This document shows positions 29,324-38,032 of a stretch of DNA of 40,887 bases, one piece after another. The DNA lies in contig CAJFMJ010000003.1 in the NCBI GenBank assembly GCA_904391645.1, positions 1 through 40,887 on the forward strand, read 5' to 3'. Position 1 is the stretch's first letter; every line of letters starts with the position of its first letter. A program made the position numbers and the translations under genes. This stretch comes from an uncultured Neglectibacter sp. GTDB lineage: Bacteria; Bacillota; Clostridia; Oscillospirales; Acutalibacteraceae. The notes under the pieces were generated by a model. That model was not told the origin of the DNA. It was given only the letters and a program-made list of their open reading frames with translations, and searched no databases.

Positions 29324-29986
29324 TTATCCTTCCTGGGGGGTGGGTTCTTCCAGGCTTTCCACCCGGCGCTGGAGCCGCTCCAGTTCCCCCCGGAGCCTGC
29401 ACAGCTCCATGGACACCGGGTCGGCCACATGGATCTGGTCCAGCTGCTGGCTGGGGTGAACCACCCGCTGGTTGCCGATCTTCACCACCCGGGCAGGGAC
29501 GCCCACAGCGGTGGCGTCCTCAGGCACGGCGTCCAGCACCACAGCGCCGGCAGCCACCCGGGCGTTATCCCCCACGGTAAAGGGGCCCAGCACCTTGGCG
29601 CCCGCGCCCACCAGGACGTTATTCCCCAGGGTGGGGTGGCGCTTGCCCTGATCCTTGCCGGTGCCTCCCAAGGTGACCCCCTGGTACAGGGTGCAGTTGT
29701 CGCCGATCTGGGTGGTTTCGCCGATGACCACGCCCATGCCGTGGTCGATGAACAGCCCCCGGCCGATCTGGGCGGCGGGGTGGATCTCAATGCCGGTTTT
29801 CCGGCGGGAACGCTGGGAGATCCAGCGGGCCAGGAACTTCAAGTTGTGGCGGTAACACCAGTTGGCCTTCCGGTGGGACCGGACCGCCTTAAACCCGGAA
29901 TACAGGAAGAAAACTTCCCACCGGGAACGGGCGGCCGGGTCCCGGTCCATTACCGCGTCCAGGTCCTCTCGAAGCGTGCGAAACAT
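29324..29986 (-). CDS. cysE: Serine O-acetyltransferase
   Basis: ORF 220 aa; TGIEIHPAAQIGRGLFIDHGMGVVIGETTQIGDNCTLYQGVTLGGTGKDQGKRHPTLGNNVLVGAGAKVLGP hexapeptide repeats. Confidence 0.95.
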   Translation of the reverse strand: MFRTLREDLDAVMDRDPAARSRWEVFFLYSGFKAVRSHRKANWCYRHNLKFLARWISQRSRRKTGIEIHPAAQIGRGLFIDHGMGVVIGETTQIGDNCTLYQGVTLGGTGKDQGKRHPTLGNNVLVGAGAKVLGPFTVGDNARVAAGAVVLDAVPEDATAVGVPARVVKIGNQRVVHPSQQLDQIHVADPVSMELCRLRGELERLQRRVESLEEPTPQEG

Positions 29987-30019
29987 GGCAGCATCCCCTT
30001 TCTCTCAAACGGGACCGGG

Positions 30020-30250
30020 ATAAAAAAACGCCCCCGCAAACGCAACTGCGTTTGCGAAGGCGATGATCACTCGCGGTCCCACTTCGCTTTTAGGCTCGTT
30101 TGGCTGATAACGGCTCCCGCCGGGTGGGGATTTCCCCCCGCCTGCTCCGGAACGCATTTCCCCATCCCCCGGTGGACGGGGCTTGCAGCCGGTGACCCCT
30201 TCTCTCTGGCGCCGGGCGGGACAGGTACTTCTTTCCTTCTTTGCATTTGC
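30020..30250 (-). ncRNA. T-box riboswitch leader (Cys specifier) upstream of cysE-cysS
   Basis: Minus strand T-box AAGTGGGACCGCG (30072-30084), terminator cgccttcgcaaacgcagttgcgtttgcgggggcgttttttt (30021-30062), candidate specifier gaaaTGCgttcc, stem I AGAGAG motif. Confidence 0.88.
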
Positions 30251-30254
30251 CCTT

Positions 30255-30283
30255 ATTATATGCGCTTTCCCTCCATTTGTAAA
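30255..30283 (-). promoter_or_regulatory. SigA promoter of the T-box/cysE-cysS operon
   Basis: Minus strand TTTACA - 17 nt - TATAAT. Confidence 0.8.
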
Positions 30284-30324
30284 CCCCCCTACTTTCTTGA
30301 AAGAAAGTAGGCAAAGAACTTTTA

Positions 30325-30549
30325 CATCGCGTTTGCGTGCGCTGCGCTTACTCCCCACACTGGGGTTGGCTCCCTCGCAGTCCGCGATTTATAGTGTTTC
30401 CGGAAAAGGGAAGAACCCTTCCGTTGCCGCCGACAAATGGGAACCCCGTCCAGCCCGTGGCGACTTGCCCCCGCCCCTGCCGCAGGCAGAAGGGCGGCGT
30501 GCCCACCGCAGGTGCGGATTGCCCCGTCCGGGCACGGACCCCGCAGGTG
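30325..30549. repeat. Copy of the modular interspersed repeat
   Basis: Long colinear similarity with 27645-27840 and, inverted, with 14159-14250. Confidence 0.9.
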
Positions 30550-30586
30550 CAAAAAAAGTGGCCTTGCGTTCTGCAAAGCCACTGTT
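30550..30586 (-). terminator. Intrinsic terminator of prs-like gene
   Basis: Minus strand agtggctttgcagaacgcaaggccacttttttt. Confidence 0.85.
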
Positions 30587-30618
30587 TTCGTTTTTTTAAA
30601 GCCTGCCGGCCCGCTGCT

Positions 30619-31797
30619 TTAGAAAGTCAGCTGGGCGCCTTGCTGCAAGCTGCGCTCCTGGCGGCGGCGCTCCAGCAGGGCGTCGATCTTCTCATGGGGA
30701 TCGATCATGGCAGACACAGACATATCGTGGTTCAAGGCGGAGATGAAGTAGGCAATGTACTTGGAAACATCCACCTCATAGAACCAAGGACGGTTCTTCA
30801 ACGCCTCGGTGCGATAGGTCAGGTTGGAGCCAAACACACCGTCGATCATGCCCTCCTGGTAGGCCTTGTCAAAGGTTTCCAGGCCATTGGTAAAGATGGC
30901 ATAGGTGGCGTAGGTGAAGATCCGCTTGGCGTTGCGCTTCTTCAGGTTGTAGGCAATGTCCAGCATGGACTCGCCGGAGGAAATGATGTCGTCAGACACA
31001 AACACGTCCTTGCCGGCCACGTCGCTGCCCAGGTACTCGTGGGCCACAATGGGGTTGCGGCCGTCCACCATGCGGGAGTAGTCCCGGCGCTTGTAGAACA
31101 TACCCAGCTCGCAGCCCAGCACAGAGGCATAGTACATATTCCGGTTCAGGGCGCCTTCGTCAGGGGAAACCACCATGAAGTCCTCCCGGTCGGTGGACAG
31201 ATCGGGGAACGCCTTGAACATGGCCTTGAGCACCTGGTAAGAGGGCATCAGGTTGTCAAAGCTCATCAGGGGCACCGCGTTGGAAACACGGGGGTCGTGG
31301 GCGTCAAAGGTCACAACACTGTCCACGCCCATGGCTTTCAGCTCTTGCAGGGCGAATGCGCAGTCCAGGGATTCCCGGTAGCTGCGGCGATGCTGCCGCC
31401 CGCCGTACAACAGGGGCATCACCACGTTGATCCGGTGGGCCTTGCCCATGGCAGCCTGGATCAGCCGCTTCAAATCCTGAAAATGGTCGTCAGGGGACAT
31501 ATGGTTTTCCTGGCCAAAATACTTGTAGGTGCAGCTGTAGTTGCCCACATCCACGATGAAGTACAAGTCATAGCCCCGCACAGAGCTGTTCAAAATGCCC
31601 TTGCCGTCCCCCGAAGAGAATCGGGGACAGCTGCAGCCAATCCGGAAGGTGTCGAAGTCCATGCCTGCCTGCTTTGCCCAGCGCACCAGATGCGCCTCGA
31701 TTTTGTCCGCCAGCTCCTCAGCGCCGTTTAAGGCCACAATCCCCAGAGGGGCTACACGGTTTTCAGGGCTGAAAAAAAACTGAGCCGATTGTTCCAT
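30619..31797 (-). CDS. prs: Ribose-phosphate pyrophosphokinase-like protein (long divergent form)
   Basis: Start at MEQSAQFFFSPENR; MPLLYGGRQHRRSYRESLDCAFALQELKAMGVDSVVTFDAHDP, MVVSPDEGALNRNMYYASVL, VFVSDDIISSGESMLDIA (PRPP-binding-like). Confidence 0.85.
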   Translation of the reverse strand: MEQSAQFFFSPENRVAPLGIVALNGAEELADKIEAHLVRWAKQAGMDFDTFRIGCSCPRFSSGDGKGILNSSVRGYDLYFIVDVGNYSCTYKYFGQENHMSPDDHFQDLKRLIQAAMGKAHRINVVMPLLYGGRQHRRSYRESLDCAFALQELKAMGVDSVVTFDAHDPRVSNAVPLMSFDNLMPSYQVLKAMFKAFPDLSTDREDFMVVSPDEGALNRNMYYASVLGCELGMFYKRRDYSRMVDGRNPIVAHEYLGSDVAGKDVFVSDDIISSGESMLDIAYNLKKRNAKRIFTYATYAIFTNGLETFDKAYQEGMIDGVFGSNLTYRTEALKNRPWFYEVDVSKYIAYFISALNHDMSVSAMIDPHEKIDALLERRRQERSLQQGAQLTF

Positions 31798-32042
31798 GAT
31801 GCTGCCTTTCCTTTCTTTTCCGTTTTGGAAAAACACAGTATTTGCCCGGCACGGGCTTTCCTTTGCCGCGCCTTTTCTTAATAAAATCTTAACATATATC
31901 CAGGCGGTTTTCTACAAAAACCCACATCTTTTTCTATTTTTTCCGTACCGAACAATTTTCCGCCTGTTTTTTCAGCCAGTTTTGTGATTCCCCTCTGTAG
32001 GTTTCCCCTCTTTTTTGCAAAAACGCTCTGTTGTAAAACCAA

Positions 32043-32075
32043 AAAAAGCCTGCCGCAGCTTGCGGCAGGCTTTTT
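32043..32075. terminator. Bidirectional intrinsic terminator between prs-like gene and oppF
   Basis: aaaaagcctgccgca gct tgcggcaggcttttt. Confidence 0.92.
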
Positions 32076-32088
32076 GAAACCCTCGTCT

Positions 32089-33063
32089 TTACTTTTGGGG
32101 CTGCACCAGATGGCAGGCCACAAAGTGGCCGGGAGTGATCTCCTGCAGGGGAGGCTTGCTCTCTTTGCACTGGTCGCAGACCTTGGGGCAACGGCCGGCA
32201 AAGTTGCAGCCCTTGGGGGTGTTGATGGGGCTGGGCACGTCGCCGGAAATGATGATCCGCTGCTTCTGGGCCTCCTGGCTGGGGTCCGGGATGGGCACGG
32301 CCGACAGCAGGGCCTGGGAATAGGGGTGCAGGGTGTTCTTGTACAGCTCGTCGGAGCTGGCCAGCTCCACCACATTGCCCAGGTACATCACGGCGATCCG
32401 GTCGGAAATGTACTTGACGATGTTCAGGTCGTGGGCGATGAACAGGTAGGTCAGGCCCAAACGCTCCTGGAGTTCCGCCAGCAGGTTGATCACCTGGGAC
32501 TGGATGGACACGTCCAAAGCAGAAATGGGCTCGTCGCACACAATGAATTCCGGCTCGATGGCCAAGGCGCGGGCAATGCCGATACGCTGCCGCTGGCCGC
32601 CGGAGAACTCGTGGGGGAAACGGTTGGCGTGTTCGCGGTTGAGGCCCACCATCTCCAACAGCTCGTACACCCGCTCCTTGCGGCGCTTGGCGTCGTACAT
32701 ATTGTGGATCTCCATGCCCTCTTGGATGATGGAGGAAACCGTCATACGGGGGTCCAGGGAGGCGTAGGGGTCCTGGAAGATGATCTGGGCCACCTTGGAG
32801 TAATTGAAGCGGTCCTTGGCGTGCTTCAGGTTCACCTGCTTGCCCTTGTAAGTCAGCTTGCCGTGGGTGGGAGGGTAAATGCCCATGGCCACACGGCCCA
32901 GCGTGGACTTGCCGCAGCCGGACTCGCCCACCAGGCCCATGGTTTCACCCTTGTGGATGTCAAAGCTCACGTGGTCCACAGCCTTCAGCGTGCCGCCGGA
33001 CACTTTAAAGTATTTGCAGATGTCCTCCAGGGAGAGGAGCACCTCGTTATTCTTAGTCGACAT
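32089..33063 (-). CDS. oppF: Oligopeptide ABC transporter ATP-binding protein
   Basis: MSTKNNEVLLSLEDICKYFKVSGG; GESGCGKSTLGR, FSGGQRQRIGIARAL, C-terminal Cys-rich oligo_HPY motif GCNFAGRCPKVCDQC. Confidence 0.93.
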   Translation of the reverse strand: MSTKNNEVLLSLEDICKYFKVSGGTLKAVDHVSFDIHKGETMGLVGESGCGKSTLGRVAMGIYPPTHGKLTYKGKQVNLKHAKDRFNYSKVAQIIFQDPYASLDPRMTVSSIIQEGMEIHNMYDAKRRKERVYELLEMVGLNREHANRFPHEFSGGQRQRIGIARALAIEPEFIVCDEPISALDVSIQSQVINLLAELQERLGLTYLFIAHDLNIVKYISDRIAVMYLGNVVELASSDELYKNTLHPYSQALLSAVPIPDPSQEAQKQRIIISGDVPSPINTPKGCNFAGRCPKVCDQCKESKPPLQEITPGHFVACHLVQPQK

Positions 33064-34081
33064 CTTTCTCTCCCCTTTCTTCCGCACTGGGACAGTCGGG
33101 ATGGAGCAGCCAGCAAGAAGCCACATGGCCCTCGCCCAAAGTGAACTCGGGGGGCTGCTCCTCCTGGCAGATCTTCATGCAATGCTTGCACCGGGCGGCA
33201 AAGCCGCAGCCCTTGGGCGGGGCCAGCAGGTCGGGAGGCGTGCCGGGGATGGACACCAGCCGGTCCTTCTTATCCGCGTCCACAGTGGGCAGGCTCTTCA
33301 ACAGCGCCTGGGTATAGGGATGGGCGTTGCGGTAGAAAATGTCCTCCACCGTGCCGGTTTCCACAATCTTACCGGCATACATCACCGCTACACGGTCGGC
33401 CATGCCGGCCACCACACCCAAGTCATGGGTGATGAGGATAATCGCGGTGTTAGTTTCCTCTTTGATGTCTGCCAGCAAGTCCATAATCTGGGCCTGGATG
33501 GTCACGTCCAAAGCCGTGGTGGGCTCGTCGGCGATGAGCACCTTGGGGTTGCAGGAAAGGGCCATGGCGATCATGGCGCGCTGCCGCATACCGCCGGAGA
33601 ACTCGTGGGGATACTGCTTGGCCCGCTCCTCCGCGTTGGGGATGTTCACCATCTTCAAATACTTGATGGCTTCTTTCTGGGCCTCCGCAGCAGACAGATG
33701 CTGGTGGTGGCGGATGGCCTCCACGATCTGCTTGCCCACGTGCTTGGTGGGGTTCAGGCAGGTCATGGGGTCCTGGAAGATCATGGAAACTTCCTTGCCG
33801 CGCAGCTTCTGCATCTCTTTTTCGCCGGCCTTCACAATGTCATGCTCGCCCAGGTGCACCTCGCCCTGGGGGATACGGGCGGGGGGCATGGGGTTGAGCT
33901 TCATGATAGTCTGGGCAGTAACGCTCTTGCCGCAGCCGGACTCGCCCACGATGGCCAACACTTCGCCCTCGTGCAGCTGGAATGTGACGCCGCGCACGGC
34001 CTTCACTTCGCCGGCGTAGGTGTCAAAGGAAACGTGCAGGTCCTTTACGTCCAGGACCACATTTTTCATATCTTTTGCCAT
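33053..34081 (-). CDS. oppD: Oligopeptide ABC transporter ATP-binding protein
   Basis: ORF 342 aa; GESGCGKSVTAQTIM, FSGGMRQRAMIAMAL, GCGFAARCKHCMKIC. Confidence 0.93.
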   Translation of the reverse strand: MAKDMKNVVLDVKDLHVSFDTYAGEVKAVRGVTFQLHEGEVLAIVGESGCGKSVTAQTIMKLNPMPPARIPQGEVHLGEHDIVKAGEKEMQKLRGKEVSMIFQDPMTCLNPTKHVGKQIVEAIRHHQHLSAAEAQKEAIKYLKMVNIPNAEERAKQYPHEFSGGMRQRAMIAMALSCNPKVLIADEPTTALDVTIQAQIMDLLADIKEETNTAIILITHDLGVVAGMADRVAVMYAGKIVETGTVEDIFYRNAHPYTQALLKSLPTVDADKKDRLVSIPGTPPDLLAPPKGCGFAARCKHCMKICQEEQPPEFTLGEGHVASCWLLHPDCPSAEERGEKDVD

Positions 34082-34087
34082 GGCGCA

Positions 34088-35041
34088 TTACCTCCTCAAA
34101 CGCGGGTCAAAGGCATCCCGCAAACCGTCGCCCAACAGGTTAAACGAAAGCATGGTCAGGCTGATGGCGATAGCCGGGATCCAAAGCCGGTGGGGATACA
34201 GCTGGAACACGCTGGCGCCTTCCTGGGCCAACATACCCCAGGAGGGGTTGGGCACCGGCACACCCAAGCCAATGTAAGAGAGGAACGCCTCGGTGAAGAT
34301 GGCGCTGGGCACTGCCAGGGTCACATTGATGATAACAACGGAAAGGGTGTTGGGCAGCAGGTGCTTGCCGATGATCCGGCGGGCGCCGGCACCCATGGCC
34401 TCGGCGGCCACAACGAACTCCTGGTTCTTCAAGGACAGGCTCTGGCCACGAACCAGACGGGCCATGCCGGTCCAGCCGGTGGTGGCATAGGCGATAACCA
34501 TGGTGAACACGCCCTGGGGCAGCACCATCATCAGCAGCACCATGATGATCATAAAGGGGATGCCGTTGATGACTTCCACAATACGCATCATCACGTTGTC
34601 CACGGTGCCGCCGAAGTAACCGGAGATGCCGCCGTAGATCATGCCGATGACCAGGTTCACCGCCACAGCGGCAAAGGCGATCATCAGGGACACACGGCCG
34701 CCCTCAAAGGTACGCACCAGCAGGTCGCGGCCCAGGTTGTCGGTGCCGAACACGTGGACCAGGTTCTGGCCCTCGTAGCGGCTGTCCACACACTGGAACA
34801 TAAAGCCCTTGTTGCCGCAGGACAAATGCTGCTCGCGGCTGTCAAAGGGGGTGAAAAACGGGATCAAAATACAGGAAAGGATCAGCAGCAGAATGATGCA
34901 CAGGCACACCATGGCCACGGGGTTGCGGCGCAAACGGCCCAAGGCGTCCTGCCAATAGGTCACGCTGGGGCGGGCAATCCCTTCCCGTTTTTCCGGGTCG
35001 GAGCCAACCCATGTAAAACGGTTTTTCTCAATTTTTTCCAT
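34088..35041 (-). CDS. oppC: Oligopeptide ABC transporter permease
   Basis: ORF 317 aa; DALGRLRRNPVAMVCLCIILLLI, FGTDNLGRDLLVRTFEGGRVSL, AAEAMGAGARRIIGKHLLPN. Confidence 0.94.
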   Translation of the reverse strand: MEKIEKNRFTWVGSDPEKREGIARPSVTYWQDALGRLRRNPVAMVCLCIILLLILSCILIPFFTPFDSREQHLSCGNKGFMFQCVDSRYEGQNLVHVFGTDNLGRDLLVRTFEGGRVSLMIAFAAVAVNLVIGMIYGGISGYFGGTVDNVMMRIVEVINGIPFMIIMVLLMMVLPQGVFTMVIAYATTGWTGMARLVRGQSLSLKNQEFVVAAEAMGAGARRIIGKHLLPNTLSVVIINVTLAVPSAIFTEAFLSYIGLGVPVPNPSWGMLAQEGASVFQLYPHRLWIPAIAISLTMLSFNLLGDGLRDAFDPRLRR

Positions 35042-35045
35042 AGGT

Positions 35046-35984
35046 TCAGCCCTCCTCCAGTTTTACTCTCGGGTCGATGATGCCGTACACCAAGTCCACA
35101 ACCAGGTTGGCGAAGATCAGGAAAGCGCCGTAGAAGATGGTGGTGCCGGAAATCATGGTGTAGTCCCGGTTCTGGATGCTCAGCACAAAGTAACGGCCCA
35201 TGCCGGGGATGGAAAAGATGTTCTCCACCACGAAGCCGCCGGTGAGGACGCCGGCCGCGATGGGGCCCAAAACGGTGACCACCGGGGTGATGGCGTTGCG
35301 CAGCGCGTGCTTCCAGATGATGGCGGGCTGGGAAAGGCCCTTGGCCCGGGCAGTCTTGATGTAATCCTGGCCCATCACGTCCAGCATGGAGGTGCGGGTC
35401 AAACGGGAGATCTGCGCCAAAGAGCCAAAGCCCAAGGCAAACACGGGCAGGATCTTGGAATTCCAGCCGTCCCAGCCAGTGGTGGCGAATATGGGGTGCC
35501 CCAGTGCCATGGTCACTTTCATGGCCAGGAAATACTGGAGGATGGAAGCCACAATAAAGCTGGGAACCGAAACGCCCACCAGAGCGATGAGCATACAAAC
35601 GGTGTCGATGGGGGTGCCGCGCTTGATAGCGGCCACAGTGCCCAACACCACGCCCATGATAAAGGCAAACAGGATGGCCCGGATGCCCACGTCAAAGGAA
35701 ACCACAAAGCTTTCGGCGATCACAGTGGTAACCTCACGGTTATTCTGCAAAGAGACACCCAAATCTCCGTGGAGGCAGTTGCCGATATAGATGAAATACT
35801 GCTGCCAAATGGGCTTGTCCAAGCCATACTTGGCGTAAAGAGCCTGCAAGATGGCTTCGGGAAGGTCTTTTTCACCCGTGAAGGGTTTGCCCGGCAGAAG
35901 CTGCTGCATGAAAAAAGTCAGCGAAACCAGCACAAACAGCGTCACCACGCCATAGGCGATCCGCTTGAGAAAATACTTAGCCAT
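35046..35984 (-). CDS. oppB: Oligopeptide ABC transporter permease
   Basis: MAKYFLKRIAYGVVTLFVLVSLTFFMQQLLPGKPF; TARAKGLSQPAIIWKHALRNAITPVVT. Confidence 0.94.
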   Translation of the reverse strand: MAKYFLKRIAYGVVTLFVLVSLTFFMQQLLPGKPFTGEKDLPEAILQALYAKYGLDKPIWQQYFIYIGNCLHGDLGVSLQNNREVTTVIAESFVVSFDVGIRAILFAFIMGVVLGTVAAIKRGTPIDTVCMLIALVGVSVPSFIVASILQYFLAMKVTMALGHPIFATTGWDGWNSKILPVFALGFGSLAQISRLTRTSMLDVMGQDYIKTARAKGLSQPAIIWKHALRNAITPVVTVLGPIAAGVLTGGFVVENIFSIPGMGRYFVLSIQNRDYTMISGTTIFYGAFLIFANLVVDLVYGIIDPRVKLEEG

Positions 35985-36054
35985 GCCGCAAGTTTCCTCC
36001 TTTCCTAATCTAAATTCTGCTGCTTCTCTCTCATCCATCCCCACCGGCGCACAA

Positions 36055-36148
36055 AGGGCCCGCCTCCGGGCCCTAGCGCGTCCGATATAAGGACCTGTAA
36101 AATACCGCAGGGCGAGGACACCAAAGCGCCCTCGCCTGCTTATGCGGT
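36055..36148 (-). promoter_or_regulatory. Two tandem stem-loops in the oppA-oppB intercistronic gap
   Basis: agggcccg-cctc-cgggccct (36055-36074) and accgcagggcgagg...cctcgcctgcttatgcggt (36104-36148). Confidence 0.7.
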
Positions 36149-36183
36149 AAAGACTTTATAGAGTATTCGTTCTTTTCAAAAAC

Positions 36184-37944
36184 TTACTCGGCAAGAGTGG
36201 CATACCAGAAGGTGGTCTGGTTGGCGGTGATGATAGCACCGTCGATGATCTTGTCGGTGTTGTAGGAGTAGTTGGGGCACTGCCAGTACAGCGGGATGAT
36301 GGGCATCTCTTCAGCCAGGATCTCCTCGCACTGGAACAGGATCTCCTGACGGGCAACTTCATCAGCCTCGGCAGTGGCCTGAGCGATCAGTTCGTCATAC
36401 TCGGCGCTGCTCCAGTTGGTGTCGTTGTTGCCACCGCCGGTCAGCCACAGATCCAGGAAGGTCATGGGATCGTTGTAGTCAGGGGACCAGCCGCCCAGGG
36501 ACATACAATAGTTGCCGGCATTCCGGTCAGCGGAAACCTGAGCGCTCTGCTTGGAGTTGACGGAGATGTTCTCGATGCCCAGGTTCTGCCGCCACTGTTC
36601 CTGCAGGAAGGTGGCGCAGTTGCGGCGCAGGGAGTCGTCAGAGCAGTCGATGGAAAGGGTAATTTCGTCTACGGTGCAGCCCAGTTCGGAGAGGGCGGCA
36701 TCCAGGTATTCCTTCGCCTTGTCCAGATCTGCGGTAGCGGGATACATCTCACCCTTTTCGGCCAACAGAGCTTCCTGGAAGGAACTATCGTTGGCGCCCA
36801 TGGTGGCGGGAGGTACCAGGCTGGTCATGGGCTGGTTGTCGTTCTGATACACAGCGGAAATCAGAGCGGTACGGTCCACGGAATAGGCCAGGGCCAGACG
36901 CAGGTTCTGGTTGGACAGGTAGGGATCGTTCACGTTAGCGAACAGGTAGTAAGAGGAACGGGCGGGCTTGACGCCAACTTCGAAGCCGGCGTTCTCAGCC
37001 TGGAGTACAGTTTCGCCGCTGTCCAGGTCGGTGTAGTCGATCTCGCGGGACAGGTAGGAGTTCAGGCCGGCCTGGCTGTCGGAGATGATCTTGTAAACCA
37101 CCTTATCGGGACCCACAGCGTCAGCGTTCCAGTAATCTTCGCGCTTCTCGAAGGTGATGGAGCTGTTGTGCTCCCAACCGGTGATGTTGTACATACCGTT
37201 GGTGCAGAAGTACTCCACTTCGGTGGCGTACTTGTCAGCGCCCACTTCGTTGTAGAACTTCTCATTGATGGGGCACATGATGGGGAAGGCAAACAGGTCG
37301 CCTGCATAGGGCAGGGGGTTGACCAGCTTGGCTTCCAAGGTGTACTCGTCGATAACCTTCACGCCAACATCTTCCCAAGTGACTTCGGCGGGGATCTCCT
37401 TATCGGGGTTGGCTTCCACCCAAGCGTCGGGTTTAAAGACGTAGCTTTCATAGTTGAAGTAGGCCTCGGCGTTCTCCAGCATATACAGGATGTAGCCGTA
37501 GGAGGCGGCAACTTCGGGGTTCAGGGCCTGCTTCCAGGCAAACTCAAAGTCGGTGGCCACCACGGGGTCGCCGTTGGACCAAACAGCGTCTTCCCGCAGG
37601 TGGAAGGTGTAGGTCAGGCCATCCTCGGAGATGTCGACGCTCTCAGCAGCTGCAGGCTGGGGTATGTCGTTCTCGTCGTCCCGGTACAGACATTCAATCA
37701 TAGCCCGCATGGGAGTAAAGTCGTAGGCATAGGTGGCCAGCAAGCTGTTCAAGCTGGTGGGCTCCATGGTGGAACGCATATTCAGCGTGCCGCCGGAGGG
37801 GCCAGTGGCAGTGTCGCCGGTTTCAGCGCTGGAGCTGTTGCTGCCGGAACTGTTACTAGAACCGGAGTCATTGCCGCAAGCAGCCAGGGTGGTGCACAGC
37901 AGAGCCAGTGCCAAAACCACAGCCAAGATCTTACGTAACTTCAT
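36184..37944 (-). CDS. oppA: Oligopeptide ABC transporter substrate-binding lipoprotein
   Basis: MKLRKILAVVLALALLCTTLAACGND lipobox with Ser-rich linker; SBP_bac_5 features ESVDISEDGLTYTFHLREDAVWSNGDPVVATDFEFAWKQALNP. Confidence 0.95.
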   Translation of the reverse strand: MKLRKILAVVLALALLCTTLAACGNDSGSSNSSGSNSSSAETGDTATGPSGGTLNMRSTMEPTSLNSLLATYAYDFTPMRAMIECLYRDDENDIPQPAAAESVDISEDGLTYTFHLREDAVWSNGDPVVATDFEFAWKQALNPEVAASYGYILYMLENAEAYFNYESYVFKPDAWVEANPDKEIPAEVTWEDVGVKVIDEYTLEAKLVNPLPYAGDLFAFPIMCPINEKFYNEVGADKYATEVEYFCTNGMYNITGWEHNSSITFEKREDYWNADAVGPDKVVYKIISDSQAGLNSYLSREIDYTDLDSGETVLQAENAGFEVGVKPARSSYYLFANVNDPYLSNQNLRLALAYSVDRTALISAVYQNDNQPMTSLVPPATMGANDSSFQEALLAEKGEMYPATADLDKAKEYLDAALSELGCTVDEITLSIDCSDDSLRRNCATFLQEQWRQNLGIENISVNSKQSAQVSADRNAGNYCMSLGGWSPDYNDPMTFLDLWLTGGGNNDTNWSSAEYDELIAQATAEADEVARQEILFQCEEILAEEMPIIPLYWQCPNYSYNTDKIIDGAIITANQTTFWYATLAE

Positions 37945-37981
37945 TCTTAATTCCCCCTAAATTCTCTATGGATAGAGTAAG

Positions 37982-38032
37982 AGTATAAAAGCGTGAGTCG
38001 CTGTAACAACCTCGTCACCATCGACTCACGTT
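37982..38032 (-). promoter_or_regulatory. Candidate oppA promoter overlapped by inverted repeat CGTGAGTCG/CGACTCACG
   Basis: Minus strand TTGTTA - 16 nt - TATACT; arms at 37992-38000 and 38022-38030. Confidence 0.55.

Noticed and set aside
29293-29326. Plus-strand terminator ccggctctgggccgggtcttttttt between cysS and cysE
   Set aside because: Oriented against the operon with no plus-strand gene to terminate; could be chance, so not listed as a feature.
27845-30310. 821-aa plus-strand ORF opposite cysS/cysE
   Set aside because: Shadow ORF of high-GC coding sequence; low-complexity translation (G/V/H/L rich), antisense to clear cysS, cysE and the T-box.
32879-35080. 733-aa plus-strand ORF opposite oppF/oppD/oppC
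   Set aside because: Antisense to three strongly supported transporter genes; translation is low-complexity.
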